A DNA stretch of 64,000 bases, from positions 62,001 through 126,000 of the forward strand of contig NZ_PGGW01000071.1 in the NCBI RefSeq assembly GCF_002794255.1. Direction: 5' to 3'. The position numbers and the translations under genes are program-made. This stretch comes from Streptomyces carminius (GTDB taxonomy: Bacteria; Actinomycetota; Actinomycetes; Streptomycetales; Streptomycetaceae). The notes beneath the pieces are model-generated. The model did no database searches. It saw only the letters and a program-made list of their open reading frames with translations, and was not told the DNA's origin. Below are positions 25,742 through 34,626 of the stretch, one piece after another (within the stretch, counting starts at the first letter, position 1; each line of letters starts with the position of its first letter).

Positions 25742-26320
25742 TCAGAACTCGATCGTGGAGACGACATGGACCTGCGGCCGGTCCTCGCTGGTGACGTCCA
25801 CGGTGATCTGCAGGTCGGGCCGCTCGCCGGGCCGGTCGATCCGGGTGCCCGCGTACCGGTGGCCCGGGACGTCGAAGTCCCAGCCCACCACGTCCGCGTG
25901 CCGGTCGCTCACGCCCGGCCGCCCGGCGGCGAGTCCGGCGGGATCGCCGCCGGCCTCCGTCAGGAAGGTGTCCAGCCCCTCCGGCGAGGTGCGGAACTGC
26001 ACGTAGAAGGAGCTCCGCTGCCAGGAGTTGTGCTCGTAGTGCGCCATATAGGTGGTGTCGCCGGGAAGGGGGAGTTCGTAGACGCGGCGCTCCACCTTGC
26101 TGGGCCATCGCCACATCAGGCCGGGGGCGGCGGCGTCCCGCTGCTTGTCCTGGCCGCTGTCCCGGCTCTGGGCGGCGGAGAGCACCAGGTAGCCGGCCGG
26201 GATCGCGATCAGCAGCACCACCACGATCGCGGTCAGCAGGCGGTGCCGCGGGCGGTGCGGCGGGCGCTCCGGCGGCGGGACGGCGGGCGGGGAGGCGGAC
26301 GGGGGCACGGTCGCGGTCAC
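25742..26320 (-). CDS. Membrane-anchored hypothetical protein
   Basis: 192 residues: a Pro-rich N-terminus (PPSASPPAVPPPERPPHRP), one transmembrane segment (LLTAIVVVLLIAIPAGYLVLSA, cited as LLTAIVVVLLIAIPAGYLVL), then an extracytoplasmic domain with SWQRSSFYVQFRTSPEGLD, VVGWDFDVPGHRYAG and a final strand VHVVSTIEF. I do not recognise the domain. GTG 26320 overlaps the stop of the ROK gene (GTGA), suggesting coupling; GTG 26308, which has a better-spaced GGGGAG, is an alternative start. Confidence 0.75.
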   Translation of the reverse strand: MTATVPPSASPPAVPPPERPPHRPRHRLLTAIVVVLLIAIPAGYLVLSAAQSRDSGQDKQRDAAAPGLMWRWPSKVERRVYELPLPGDTTYMAHYEHNSWQRSSFYVQFRTSPEGLDTFLTEAGGDPAGLAAGRPGVSDRHADVVGWDFDVPGHRYAGTRIDRPGERPDLQITVDVTSEDRPQVHVVSTIEF

Positions 26321-27462
26321 CTCCCCGTCACCCAGCCGCGGGTCACCAGCAGACCGACCCCGGTCCGCTCGTACCGCTCCACCCGGCGGCGGTTGGCGCG
26401 GCGGAAGCGGCGGGCGACCAGCCGGGCGAGGTCGGCGGCGCCGACCATCCCGGCCTCCGGCCCCAGCTCGGCGCGGACGATGCGGGCCTCGGGCCGGTAC
26501 CCGCGGCCGGTCAGCTGGCGGCGGAAGGCGTCCCGGGCCGGGCCGATCAGCAGCTCGTCGGCGGCGCTGACCCCGCCGCCGATCACGAAGCAGGAGGGGT
26601 CCAGCGCGGCGGCCAGGTTGGCGATGCCGATCCCGAGCCACTCGCCGATCTCCTGGAGGAGTTCGGTGCACATCGCGTCGCCCTCGCGGGCCAGCTCGGT
26701 GATGAGCGGTCCGGTGATGTCGCGGACGTTGCCCCCGACCCGGTCGATGATCCCGTACGCCACCGGGGAGTCGGCGGCGGCCAGCTCGCGGGCCTCCCGG
26801 ACCAGGGCGTTGCCGGAGCTGTACTGCTCCCAGCAGCCGCGGTTGCCGCAGGGGCAGCGGTGGCCGCCGGGCACGACCTGCATGTGGCCGAACTCCCCGG
26901 CCACCCCGTACCTGCCGCGCTTGACCCGGCCGTCCTCCAGTATGGCCCCGCCGATGCCGGTGCCGAGGGTGATCATGACGAGATGGTCCTCGCCGCGGCC
27001 GGCGCCGAACCGCCACTCGCCCCAGGCGGCGGTGTTGGCGTCGTTGTCCACCATCACGGGGACGGCCAGCCGGGCGGTCAGCGTGTCGCGCAGCGGCTCG
27101 TCGCGCCAGGCCAGGTGCGGGGCGAACAGCACCCGGGAGCGGTCGGCGTCCACCCAGCCGGCCGCGCCGATGCCGACGGCGTGCACGTCGTGGCGGTCGG
27201 AGAGGTCCAGGACCAGCTCGGCGATGGTGTCCTCGACGGCCTGGGGACTCTTGGACTTGTCGGGGGTTTCGGCCCGGACCTTCTCCAGGATGTGGCCGTC
27301 GGCGTCCACGACGCCCGCCATCACCTTCGTACCACCGATGTCGACGCCCACCGTCGGCACGCGCGGCGCGGACAGGTGCGAGCGCCGCTCGCGCGTGGCG
27401 ACGGTCCTCAGCACCGTCGCTCTGGCCGATCCGCGGCGGGCACGGTCACGGTACGTACTCAT
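26317..27462 (-). CDS. ROK-family sugar kinase (glucokinase-like)
   Basis: 381 residues. After a basic ~36-residue leader not usual in the family, the kinase begins TVGVDIGGTKVMAGVVD (ATP phosphate loop). It continues with MVDNDANTAAWGEWRFG (catalytic Asp in DND), ITLGTGIGGAIL, GEFGHM, the structural zinc motif CPCGNRGCWEQYSSGNAL and FVIGGGVSAADELL. This is close to the Streptomyces glucokinase pattern; other ROK sugars cannot be excluded. There is no N-terminal HTH, so it is a kinase and not a ROK repressor. ATG 27462. Confidence 0.9.
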   Translation of the reverse strand: MSTYRDRARRGSARATVLRTVATRERRSHLSAPRVPTVGVDIGGTKVMAGVVDADGHILEKVRAETPDKSKSPQAVEDTIAELVLDLSDRHDVHAVGIGAAGWVDADRSRVLFAPHLAWRDEPLRDTLTARLAVPVMVDNDANTAAWGEWRFGAGRGEDHLVMITLGTGIGGAILEDGRVKRGRYGVAGEFGHMQVVPGGHRCPCGNRGCWEQYSSGNALVREARELAAADSPVAYGIIDRVGGNVRDITGPLITELAREGDAMCTELLQEIGEWLGIGIANLAAALDPSCFVIGGGVSAADELLIGPARDAFRRQLTGRGYRPEARIVRAELGPEAGMVGAADLARLVARRFRRANRRRVERYERTGVGLLVTRGWVTGR

Positions 27463-27579
27463 CGGGTCGATTCTGCCTTATGCGCGCTCCCCGCCCGGCC
27501 CCGAGGGCGGGGCGCGGCCCGATTCGTGACGGAGCTGTTCCAGTCCGCCACCCGCCGGAGGGGGTGGCGTGGGCGGGGG

Positions 27580-28791
27580 TCAGAAGCGCACCGGCAGCCG
27601 GTGCGGGCCGCGGATCAGCATGCCCTGCCGCCAGGTGAGGGAGGCCGGGTCGGCGTCGAGGGCGAGGGCGGGGCAGCGGTCCAGCAGCATCCGGACGGCG
27701 ATCCGGCCCTCCAGCCGGGCCAGCGGCGCGCCCAGGCAGTGGTGGATGCCGTGCCCGAAGGCGAGGTGCCCCCGTGTCGGGCGGCGGATGTCGAAGCGGT
27801 CCGGCCCGGAGAACCCGGAAAAGCGGTCCGGGTCGCGGTCGGCGTCGGCGGTGGCGACCAGCACCAGCTCGCCGCCGCCGGGGATCACCGTCCCGCCGAT
27901 CTCCACCGGTTCGGTGGTGAAGCGGGTGGTGGACGTCTCGACCGGGCCGTCGTAGCGGAGCATCTCCTCGACGGCGTTCTCGGTCAGGGACGGGTCCGAG
28001 CGGAGCAGTTCCAGCTGGTCGGGGTGGGTGAGCAGGGCGAGGACGCCGTTGGCGATCAGGCCGGTGGTGGTCTCGTGGCCGGCCACCAGGAGCAGCCAGG
28101 CCATGCCGAGCAGTTCGTCGGCCGACAGCCGGTCGCCGTCCTCGTCGGCGGTGTGCAGCAGGGCGCTCAGCAGGTCCTCGCCCGGCTGCTCCCGCTTCGT
28201 CGCCAACAGTCCGGCGAGGTAGTCGGTGACGGCCTCCTTGGCGGCCTTCTTCTCCTCGAAGGGGGCACTGCCCACGGCCGTCCCCGACCATTTCCGGAAG
28301 GACTCCCGGTCCAGGGACGGCACGCCCAGCAGCTCGCAGATCACCGTGATGGGCAGCGGGAAGGCGTAGGCGTCGACCAGATCGGCCCGCCGCTCCGGAG
28401 CCCGCAGCATCTCGTCCAGCAGGCCGCCGGCGATCTCCCGCACCCGGGGCTCCAGGGCCTCCACGCGCCGTGCGGTGAAGGCGCGGGCCACGAGCTTGCG
28501 CAGCCGGGTGTGGACCGGCGGGTCGGAGCTGAGCATGGTGATCCCGGCGGCGGGAGCGCTCATCCCCAGGGCGGGCGAGGCGTTCTCCCAGTCCTTGGAG
28601 AGCCGGGGATCGGTGAGGGCGGCCCGGACCTCGTCGTGGCCGACGACCAGCCAGGCCAGGGTGCCCTCGGGGGTCCGCACCCGGTGCACCGGGCCGCGGG
28701 CGCGCAGTCCGGCGTAGACGGGGTACGGGTCGCGGGCGAAGTCCTCGCCCAGCGCCGCCAGGTCGACCGGTACGCGTTCGTCGGTGCTCAT
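27580..28791 (-). CDS. Cytochrome P450
   Basis: 403-residue soluble monooxygenase of the actinobacterial CYP105/107 type. I-helix LLVAGHETTTGLIANG (oxygen-activating Thr), K-helix EEMLRYDGPV (ExxR), and the haem-binding loop LAFGHGIHHCLGAPLARLEG with the Cys ligand are all intact. ATG 28791 begins MSTDERVPVDL; the frame is open upstream but with unrelated residues. No ferredoxin gene or biosynthetic cluster is adjacent, so the substrate is unknown. Confidence 0.95.
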   Translation of the reverse strand: MSTDERVPVDLAALGEDFARDPYPVYAGLRARGPVHRVRTPEGTLAWLVVGHDEVRAALTDPRLSKDWENASPALGMSAPAAGITMLSSDPPVHTRLRKLVARAFTARRVEALEPRVREIAGGLLDEMLRAPERRADLVDAYAFPLPITVICELLGVPSLDRESFRKWSGTAVGSAPFEEKKAAKEAVTDYLAGLLATKREQPGEDLLSALLHTADEDGDRLSADELLGMAWLLLVAGHETTTGLIANGVLALLTHPDQLELLRSDPSLTENAVEEMLRYDGPVETSTTRFTTEPVEIGGTVIPGGGELVLVATADADRDPDRFSGFSGPDRFDIRRPTRGHLAFGHGIHHCLGAPLARLEGRIAVRMLLDRCPALALDADPASLTWRQGMLIRGPHRLPVRF

Positions 28792-28983
28792 GCGCCGCGC
28801 CTCCCTGCGATCACGGGGTGTCCCCGATGATGCCCGGGCCGCGGCCCGGGGCCAACAGCGCCGTTCCACCGGGGAATCGGCCGGATCCGGGCGATCGCGC
28901 ACGGCCGGCGGAGGTCCTGCGGGCATCGCGGCGGCACGGCCGGAAGGCCGGGGCCCAAAGATCCGGAAGGCGGTCCTCCGGGG

Positions 28984-29298
28984 TCAGCGCGCGGGCCGTC
29001 CGAACAGCTCGACGGCGTTGCGGAACTCCCCCAGCGGCTCCGAGAGGGCGCTCACCGAACCGATCGCTCCCGCGATCAGCAGCAACGAGTGACGCAGCCG
29101 GGCGACCTCGGGCGCTCCCGTGCGAAGCGCGGTGTCCACGGCCCTCAGTTCCTCCTCGGCTATCCCGCGGTCCGCCAGCTGACCACGGTAACCGGCGAGT
29201 TCCCGGTGTAAGCGGGTCACTGCCCGGTTCAGCTCGGTGACCCGGGGATCGTCCTGCCCGGGTACGACCGTACGCCGCTCTACCGTTTCCTCTCGCAA
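28984..29298 (-). CDS. Small conserved hypothetical protein, DUF5955-like
   Basis: 104 residues, all helical: DPRVTELNRAVTRLHRELAG, IAEEELRAVDTALRTGAPEV, LRHSLLLIAGAIGSVSALSE and LGEFRNAVELFG. I recall a similar Streptomyces family (DUF5955) of unknown function. TTG 29298 is chosen because GGGGGGAG lies 6 bp upstream; the frame is open to 29418 without family similarity. The Ser/Ala-rich helix before the end might contact the membrane or a partner. Confidence 0.65.
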   Translation of the reverse strand: MREETVERRTVVPGQDDPRVTELNRAVTRLHRELAGYRGQLADRGIAEEELRAVDTALRTGAPEVARLRHSLLLIAGAIGSVSALSEPLGEFRNAVELFGRPAR

Positions 29299-29609
29299 CG
29301 CAGCTCCCCCCACACGGATGCTGTGTCCACCGTCGGTTGTCGTCCTCGTTCGCCGTTCGTCGCTGTCGGGCGACGAGTGCCCGCCCTCGCGGTCGAGCCT
29401 GTCCACCCCGCTTCCCACACCAGCCGGACGGAAGGGGTCCGCACAGTAAACGGCACGCTCCGCACATCACGCCACACGGAGGGCGAGAACCGGGGTGTGT
29501 TTCAAGCCATCCGGGTCAGCGCCGCACCCCCCTTTTGGCATATGCCAGTCTCCGGTAAATCCGCTGCCCGCGGAAGGGGGCGGCGCCCCCGGGTGGGCAG
29601 GAGTGGGGC
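29299..29609. promoter_or_regulatory. Divergent intergenic region with palindrome TGGCATATGCCA
   Basis: 311 bp without a supported gene. A perfect 12-bp palindrome, TGGCATATGCCA (29536-29547), sits 63 bp before the MocA-like start and may be an operator for it. The rest shows nothing I can interpret. Confidence 0.4.
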
Positions 29610-30317
29610 ATGTCCTCGCCTTTCCCCGGTTCCCCCGGCACTGCCGCCGACTCTCCCGTCACCGCCCCCGGCGGCTCCCCCAACGGCACCGCCCGGCCCG
29701 CCTCCCGGGTCGCCGGACTGCTGCTCGCCGCGGGCGGCGGGCGGCGGCTGGGCGGGCGCCCCAAGGCGCTGCTCCCCCACCGCGGCCGCCCCCTGGTCGA
29801 GTACGCGGCACGGGTACTGCGGGCGGGCGGCTGCTCCCCGGTGCACGTGGTACTGGGTGCGGCGGCCGCCGAGGTGCGGGAGCGGGCCGTCCTGCCCGGC
29901 TGCGTCCTGCTGGACAACCCGGCCTGGGAGGAGGGCATGGGATCGTCGCTGCGCGCCGGTCTGGCCTCCCTCGCCGGTACGGGCGCCGGCGCCGCGGTCG
30001 TCGCGCTCGTCGACCAGCCGGGGATCGGCCCGGCGGCGGTTGCCCGGCTGCGGACGGCGCACGAGCGGGGCGCGGACCTGGCAGCCGCCGCGTACGGCGG
30101 GCACCGCGGGCATCCGGTGCTGCTGGGCGCCGGGCACTGGACGGCGGTCGCGCACCGCGCGGCCGGCGACCGGGGAGCCCGTGACCACCTGCGGGAGCAC
30201 GCCGCGGAGGTGGTGCTCGTCGAGTGCGGCGACATCGCCGACCCGGCCGATGTCGACACCCCCGGCGACCTGGCTCTGCTGGAGGGCCCCCGGCGGGGGG
30301 AAACGGCCGGAAGTTGA
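29610..30317 (+). CDS. MocA/MobA-like nucleotidyltransferase (molybdenum cofactor type)
   Basis: 235 residues. After a Pro/Ser-rich leader of ~33, the NTP-transferase fold starts GLLLAAGGGRRLGGRPKALLP (NTP loop, cited as GLLLAAGGGRRLGGRPKALL) and includes LLDNPAWEEGMGSSLRAGL and ALVDQPGIGPAAV, the metal-binding DQP of the cytidylyl/guanylyl-transferases acting on molybdopterin. It ends with VDTPGDLALLE. It may cytidylate molybdopterin for an XdhC-dependent hydroxylase; xdhC lies ~5 kb away, but no molybdenum hydroxylase is in the window. ATG 29610 follows CAGGAG. Confidence 0.88.
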   Translation: MSSPFPGSPGTAADSPVTAPGGSPNGTARPASRVAGLLLAAGGGRRLGGRPKALLPHRGRPLVEYAARVLRAGGCSPVHVVLGAAAAEVRERAVLPGCVLLDNPAWEEGMGSSLRAGLASLAGTGAGAAVVALVDQPGIGPAAVARLRTAHERGADLAAAAYGGHRGHPVLLGAGHWTAVAHRAAGDRGARDHLREHAAEVVLVECGDIADPADVDTPGDLALLEGPRRGETAGS

Positions 30318-30466
30318 TCCTCCGGTCACCTCCCGTCCTCCGGGCCGCCGCCACACCGACTCGGCAAGCCTGACGGGCCGGTCCGTCCACCGGCCGAGCA
30401 CACCAGGTCGAACACATGCCCGAAATGGTGCAAGAATGGACAAACTGCGGCAAAGAGGTGTGCGAA

Positions 30467-30913
30467 ATGAAACGACGGAACGTGGCGGTGAAGTGTGCGG
30501 CGCTGACGGCGGCCTGCGGTCTGGCGCTCGCCGGCTGCGGCTCGTACGGGGACGAGCCCACTCCCGCTCCCGCTCCCGCGGAGGAGACCCAGACGCGGGA
30601 GACATCGGAGGACCGGGAGGCCTCCCAGGAGAACGAGCGGGCCGATCTGGTCGACTTCGCCCTCGACGACCGCTCGCAGGCCGGATTCACGAACATCTGG
30701 GTGACCTGGACGGTCAGGAACGGCAGTTCCGAGGTGTCCGACTACGTCTGGACCTGGGAGGCCGTCGACTCCACCGGCACACGCGTGGCCAACTCCACCG
30801 AGTACGTCACCGATGTGCGCCCCGGGCAGACGGCTACCGGGGAGTCGCCGACCACGCTCGACACGACCGAAGTGGACATCAACGTCACGGACTTCGACCG
30901 CTTCACGAACTGA
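30467..30913 (+). CDS. Secreted lipoprotein, FxLYD-like
   Basis: 148 residues with a lipoprotein signal: MKRRNVAVK, a hydrophobic core (CAALTAACGLALAG) and lipobox LAGC. A Pro/Glu/Thr-rich spacer (EPTPAPAPAEETQTRE) leads to a ~100-residue beta domain (NIWVTWTVRNGSSEVSDYVW, ..VANSTEYVTDVRPGQTATGE), like FxLYD/DUF4352-type extracellular domains. ATG 30467 follows GAGGTG and gives the correct signal-peptide N-terminus; the upstream in-frame ATG 30416 would bury it. Confidence 0.85.
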   Translation: MKRRNVAVKCAALTAACGLALAGCGSYGDEPTPAPAPAEETQTRETSEDREASQENERADLVDFALDDRSQAGFTNIWVTWTVRNGSSEVSDYVWTWEAVDSTGTRVANSTEYVTDVRPGQTATGESPTTLDTTEVDINVTDFDRFTN

Positions 30914-31050
30914 CGGCGAGGCCGTCCGCCGGTGCCCCGGAGCGACGGGATTCTCCCGGGCCGTTCCCCACCGCCACGGCCATCGGGGACGATGGAGCGC
31001 GAACCCTGGCCCGTGGCCCTCGGGCCCGACTGTCCGCGCTGGAGCCGCCG

Positions 31051-31863
31051 ATGACGGAGAACCTGCCGGTGCGGTGCCCGGTCTGCCGCCGGGAGCACCA
31101 CTACGTTCCGCCCGTCTACCCGTGCCCGTGCGGCGCCCCGGTGGCGCCGCCGCTGCTGCGCGGCGGCGTCCCCGTCCGGATCCACCACCGGGTGTGGGCG
31201 GATTCCTGGCTGACGCTGCGCTGCGCGTCCTGCGGGCGGTACGACGAGTGGCCGCGGCCGGAGCTGGGCTGCCCGTGCGGCGCGCTGCTGCGGCTGCCGC
31301 TGGCCCACGACCACGCCTCCCCGGTCCCCGGCGCCGCCCCGGCCGGTTCCCTCACCGGCCCGCCGACCGGCACGGCCGGGCTCGCCGACGGCGTCGACAC
31401 CCCCGGCGCCGGGTACCCGGCGCCGCAGCCGCCCCCGCCGCCGGGCGCGGTACCCCGGACCGCGGCACGGGAACGGCCCGCCTTCCGCCCGGTCACCATC
31501 CGCACCGCGCGGGACGCCGTGACGGCCGCCGCCCGCTATCTGGACTGGCTGGGTTTCGAACGGGTGCGCACCACCACCGAGAGCCACCCCGCCTCCGGTG
31601 TCGACCTGCGCGGGCCCGAGGTGCTGGCCCGGGTGGACCCCACCACCTCACCGGTCGGGCCCGCCACCGTCGAGACGCTGTGGCTGCACGGCCTCAACGA
31701 GTCGGCGGCCGCCCTCTGCTTCTCCCTGGCGGGTTACACCACCGCCGCCCGAGCGCGCGCGGACGTCCTGCGGCTGCCCCTGTTCGTCATGGACCTGACG
31801 GGCACGCCGCAGCCGGTCAACGACGCGGCGCGCGAACTGGTGCGCACCGGCGCCCCCCGCTGA
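31051..31863 (+). CDS. Zinc-ribbon protein with degenerate Mrr-like (restriction-endonuclease-fold) domain
   Basis: 270 residues. Two zinc-ribbon-like units come first: C9-x2-C12 with C25-x-C27, and C58-x2-C61 with C74-x-C76. A Pro-rich linker (~85-140) follows. The C-terminal ~120 residues resemble the Mrr_cat nuclease domain: AARYLDWLGFERV, SGVDLRGPEVLARVD, ETLWLHGL, ALCFSLAGYTTAARARAD, LPLFVMDLTGTPQPVNDAAREL. In active members the second motif reads as a QxK; here the equivalent is R194-V-D196, so the catalytic Lys appears to be lost. Probably DNA-binding rather than cleaving. ATG 31051 follows GGAG. Confidence 0.7.
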   Translation: MTENLPVRCPVCRREHHYVPPVYPCPCGAPVAPPLLRGGVPVRIHHRVWADSWLTLRCASCGRYDEWPRPELGCPCGALLRLPLAHDHASPVPGAAPAGSLTGPPTGTAGLADGVDTPGAGYPAPQPPPPPGAVPRTAARERPAFRPVTIRTARDAVTAAARYLDWLGFERVRTTTESHPASGVDLRGPEVLARVDPTTSPVGPATVETLWLHGLNESAAALCFSLAGYTTAARARADVLRLPLFVMDLTGTPQPVNDAARELVRTGAPR

Positions 31864-31874
31864 CGGCCGGCCCG

Positions 31875-31902
31875 CCCGCGAGGGCGGGTCGCCCCTCGCG
31901 GG
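31875..31902. terminator. Hairpin between convergent genes
   Basis: CCCGCGAGG (31875-31883) pairs with CCTCGCGGG (31894-31902), with a further GC-rich inner stem. It directly abuts the stop codon of the VOC gene and can serve both strands. Confidence 0.6.
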
Positions 31903-32295
31903 TCACCCCTCGGTGAAGAGGCAGAACGGGTGCCCGGCCGGATCGAGGAGCACCCGTACGCCGTCCTGGGGCTGGAAGCCGGCGACACGGGCGCCGAGAC
32001 CGACCGCGCGCCGCTCGGCCGCCGCCAGGTCGTCGACCTCGAAGTCCAGGTGCAGCATCATCTGCTGACGGTCGGCCTTCCCCGGCCAGGTCGGCGGCCG
32101 GTACTCCGGCTCGGTCTGGAAGCAGAGCTTCGTGGCGTCCGGGCCCTTCAGGCTCACCCAGTCGGCTCCGTCCTCGACGACCTCCCACTCCAGCAGGCGC
32201 CGGTAGAAGCCGGCCAGGGCCCGGGGATCGGGGGCGTCGAGGACGACACCGGCCAGTGCCTTCGGGATGCCGTCGCGGTGCGGGGTCTCGCTCAC
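31903..32295 (-). CDS. VOC-family (glyoxalase/bleomycin-resistance) protein
   Basis: 130 residues, the normal size of a two-module vicinal-oxygen-chelate protein: ALAGVVLDAPDPRALAGFYR opens module one, LHLDFEVDDLAAAERRAVGLGARV opens module two, and VLLDPAGHPFCLF ends it. Metal-ligand candidates are the His in MLHLDFEV and the acidic residue near the C-terminus. The substrate cannot be told from sequence. ATG 32295 was chosen; upstream TCC-rich sequence carries GGAGG on the minus strand. Confidence 0.9.
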   Translation of the reverse strand: MSETPHRDGIPKALAGVVLDAPDPRALAGFYRRLLEWEVVEDGADWVSLKGPDATKLCFQTEPEYRPPTWPGKADRQQMMLHLDFEVDDLAAAERRAVGLGARVAGFQPQDGVRVLLDPAGHPFCLFTEG

Positions 32296-32364
32296 GGTGC
32301 CTCCTGGGGGCTGGATTCCCGGCCGTCGCCGGTCACCGGACCGGGTGCCCGCCCCGGCCGCGGG

Positions 32365-33222
32365 CTACGCCCCGGTCCCGTCCCACCGGTCGGCCTCCGC
32401 CGCCGCCCGCTCCGCCAGGAGCCGGTGGGCGCGGTCGAGTTCGTCCGCCGCGGGGCCGCCGGCGAGGTCACCGCCCAGCGGCGCCCAGAAGTCCGCGTCC
32501 GGCGGTGCCTGGAACTCCAGCCGGGTCCCGGAGCCCGCCCAGGGCGCGTCGAAGGCCAGCCACCAGGAGTGCAGACAGGTGCGGGCCCCCGCCGCGGCGC
32601 TCTCCCGGTCGAAGAGCGGGTCGCCCTCGATGGCGTGGCCGGTCCACGCCAGATGCACCCTGATCTGGTGGCGCCGCCCGGTGACCGGCCGCACCGCCAG
32701 CACGGTGTGCCGGCCGTCGTCCCCGACGCGGGCGAAGACGGTCAGCGACGGATAGCTCCTCTTCTCCCCGAAGCCGGCGCCCGGGGCGAGCGACCAGCGC
32801 ACCTCCTCGCCGTCCCTGCCGTCCCCGCCGTCCTTCTCGTCGGCGACGATGTCGCCGCGGTTGCCGGCCACCCGCACCCGGTTCTTGCGCCCCACCCCGA
32901 GCGGCAGGTCGATCGTGCCGGCCTGGGGCAGTCCGGTGGAGCGGGTGACGGCGAGATAGGACTTGTCGACGGTGCGCCGGTTGAACTGGCGGGTCAGCAC
33001 GGAGTGGAAGCGCACCTCCTTGGCGAACAGGACCGCCCCGGAGGTCACCTTGTCGATCCGGTGGACCGGATAGAGGGTCTCGCCCTCCTCCTCGGCCAGC
33101 CGGACGAGGTCGGTCTCGTGGCGCTCGCCCATGACCGAGATCCCGGCGGGCTTGTTGAGCACCAGGATCGCCTCGTCCTCGTAGAGGGCCGCGCCGTCCC
33201 GGATCTCGCTCCAACGGCTCAC
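32365..33222 (-). CDS. RluA-family RNA pseudouridine synthase
   Basis: 285 residues. Isomerises uridine in rRNA or tRNA. Motifs: AILVLNKPAGISVMG, TLYPVHRIDKVTSGAVLFAK (catalytic Asp in HRID), KSYLAVT, and VRPVTGRRHQIRVHLAWTGHAIEGD, cited as VTGRRHQIRVHLAWTGHAI. No S4 domain is present. GTG 33222 begins VSRWSEIRDGAALYED and has GGGGA about 9 bp upstream; the open frame above it is Pro/Arg-rich and unlike the family. Target RNA unknown. Confidence 0.92.
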   Translation of the reverse strand: MSRWSEIRDGAALYEDEAILVLNKPAGISVMGERHETDLVRLAEEEGETLYPVHRIDKVTSGAVLFAKEVRFHSVLTRQFNRRTVDKSYLAVTRSTGLPQAGTIDLPLGVGRKNRVRVAGNRGDIVADEKDGGDGRDGEEVRWSLAPGAGFGEKRSYPSLTVFARVGDDGRHTVLAVRPVTGRRHQIRVHLAWTGHAIEGDPLFDRESAAAGARTCLHSWWLAFDAPWAGSGTRLEFQAPPDADFWAPLGGDLAGGPAADELDRAHRLLAERAAAEADRWDGTGA

Positions 33223-33389
33223 TGGCCCATCCCCTGCTCTCGCCCGGTCGTTCGCCGCGGGCGCCGGGGTGGTCTCCCGGGCCCGTCTTCCGACGGGGTG
33301 CGCCCGGCCGCCGATCATAGCGACGGACGGCACCGGAACCGGCGCGGGCACGTGGTGCGGGGCCACCGTGCGGAGTCACCGTGCGCGGA

Positions 33390-34535
33390 TCAGCCGTGCC
33401 AGGGCGCCTCCCAGGTCAGCTCATGGTCCGCGCCGGGTGCGCGGAAGGCCAGCAGGGCGGCGCCCTCCTCCTCCAGTGCGGCGCGCGCGGCGCGCGGCAG
33501 CGGGCCGAGGGGACGGAGGACGAGGGTGGCCCGGGTGCGGCGGGTGTCGGTCTCCAGCCGCCAGGTGCCGCTGACGAAGCCGTCGGTGAGGAAGGCCGGA
33601 CGGGCCGCGTTGCCGGTCCAGATCGCCGTGCGGGCGGCGGCGCCGACGACCCGGGTGCGGTCGGCGTGCCCGACGAGGAGGTTGTCGTAGTCCGGCAGGA
33701 AGCGGGCCGGCGCGGGGACGTCGGGACCGGGGCGGGGCGCGTCGGGCAGGTCGTACAGCTCCGTGCCGTCCTCGGCGCGCAGGGCCACCAGGCGGGGCCG
33801 CAGCCGCCGGAAGACCTCCGCCAGACGGGTGAGTCCGCTCCACGTCTGGGCGTCCTTCACCGACGCGGGCCCGAAGGCGGCGAGATAGCGCAGGACGAGC
33901 GCGTCGGGAGCGGCGCCGGACGGCAGACCCGTGCCGAGCCAGGACTCCGCGGTGGTGTGGCGGGCCGCGCCGCCGCGCCGCCACAGCCCGCGCGGCGGCA
34001 CCTGGACCAGCGGAAGGAACTGGCGGGCGATCATCGCCAGGGCCTGCGGATCGCTGCCGGGCCACTGTGCCGCCAGTAGGGAGCCCAGTTCCTGGAAGGT
34101 CAGCGGGCGCTCCTCGACCAGCTCCCGGGCCCGGGCGGCGACCTCCGCCGGTTCCGCGCCGGCCAGCCGCCTGCCGAAGGCCGGCGTCAGCAGGCGGTCA
34201 TGCGGCGCCCGGAGCGCGGGGCGCAGCGCCAGGCAGTCGCGGGCGGTGACGATGTGGAGGGTGGAACGCTGGAGGCTGATCCGTACGAGTTCGCGCCGCT
34301 CGATGCGCCGGGAGAACTCCTCGGGGTCGAAGCCCTCGATCCGGCTCCACAGCGCGGTGTAGGGGTTGCCGGGGAGCTGGGAGTGCAGGCCCACCAGATG
34401 CTCGACGACCTCGGCCGGATCCCGGCCTTCACGGCCGAGCAGCAGTTGCCGGGCCAGGGTGGCCCGGTTGAGCTGGCGGGTACTGAGCGGCGGTGCCTGC
34501 GGTGGGCGCTGCGTCTGCTGCCTCGGCTGCGTCAT
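33390..34535 (-). CDS. Winged-helix (HTH_42) protein, AlkZ-like DNA glycosylase family
   Basis: 381 residues of the family that includes AlkZ (azinomycin resistance) and E. coli YcaQ/AlkX, glycosylases that unhook bulky or crosslinked alkylpurines. The family core is present: VEHLVGLHSQLPGNPYTALW, IVTARDCLALRPALRA, FLPDYDNLLVGHADR and FLTDGFVSGTW. The catalytic position reads H51-S52-Q53, that is His-x-Gln where AlkZ has Gln-x-Gln, a variant also known among AlkZ-like proteins. No toxin gene cluster lies directly beside it. ATG 34535. Confidence 0.85.
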   Translation of the reverse strand: MTQPRQQTQRPPQAPPLSTRQLNRATLARQLLLGREGRDPAEVVEHLVGLHSQLPGNPYTALWSRIEGFDPEEFSRRIERRELVRISLQRSTLHIVTARDCLALRPALRAPHDRLLTPAFGRRLAGAEPAEVAARARELVEERPLTFQELGSLLAAQWPGSDPQALAMIARQFLPLVQVPPRGLWRRGGAARHTTAESWLGTGLPSGAAPDALVLRYLAAFGPASVKDAQTWSGLTRLAEVFRRLRPRLVALRAEDGTELYDLPDAPRPGPDVPAPARFLPDYDNLLVGHADRTRVVGAAARTAIWTGNAARPAFLTDGFVSGTWRLETDTRRTRATLVLRPLGPLPRAARAALEEEGAALLAFRAPGADHELTWEAPWHG

Positions 34536-34626
34536 GGGGTCAGGTTAGGGGCCGTTGCGGACGGCTTCGGTCCTCGTTCGCGGGAGCGGCGGGAACCGGC
34601 CGGGACGCCTTTCCTGCTTCTTCCGT

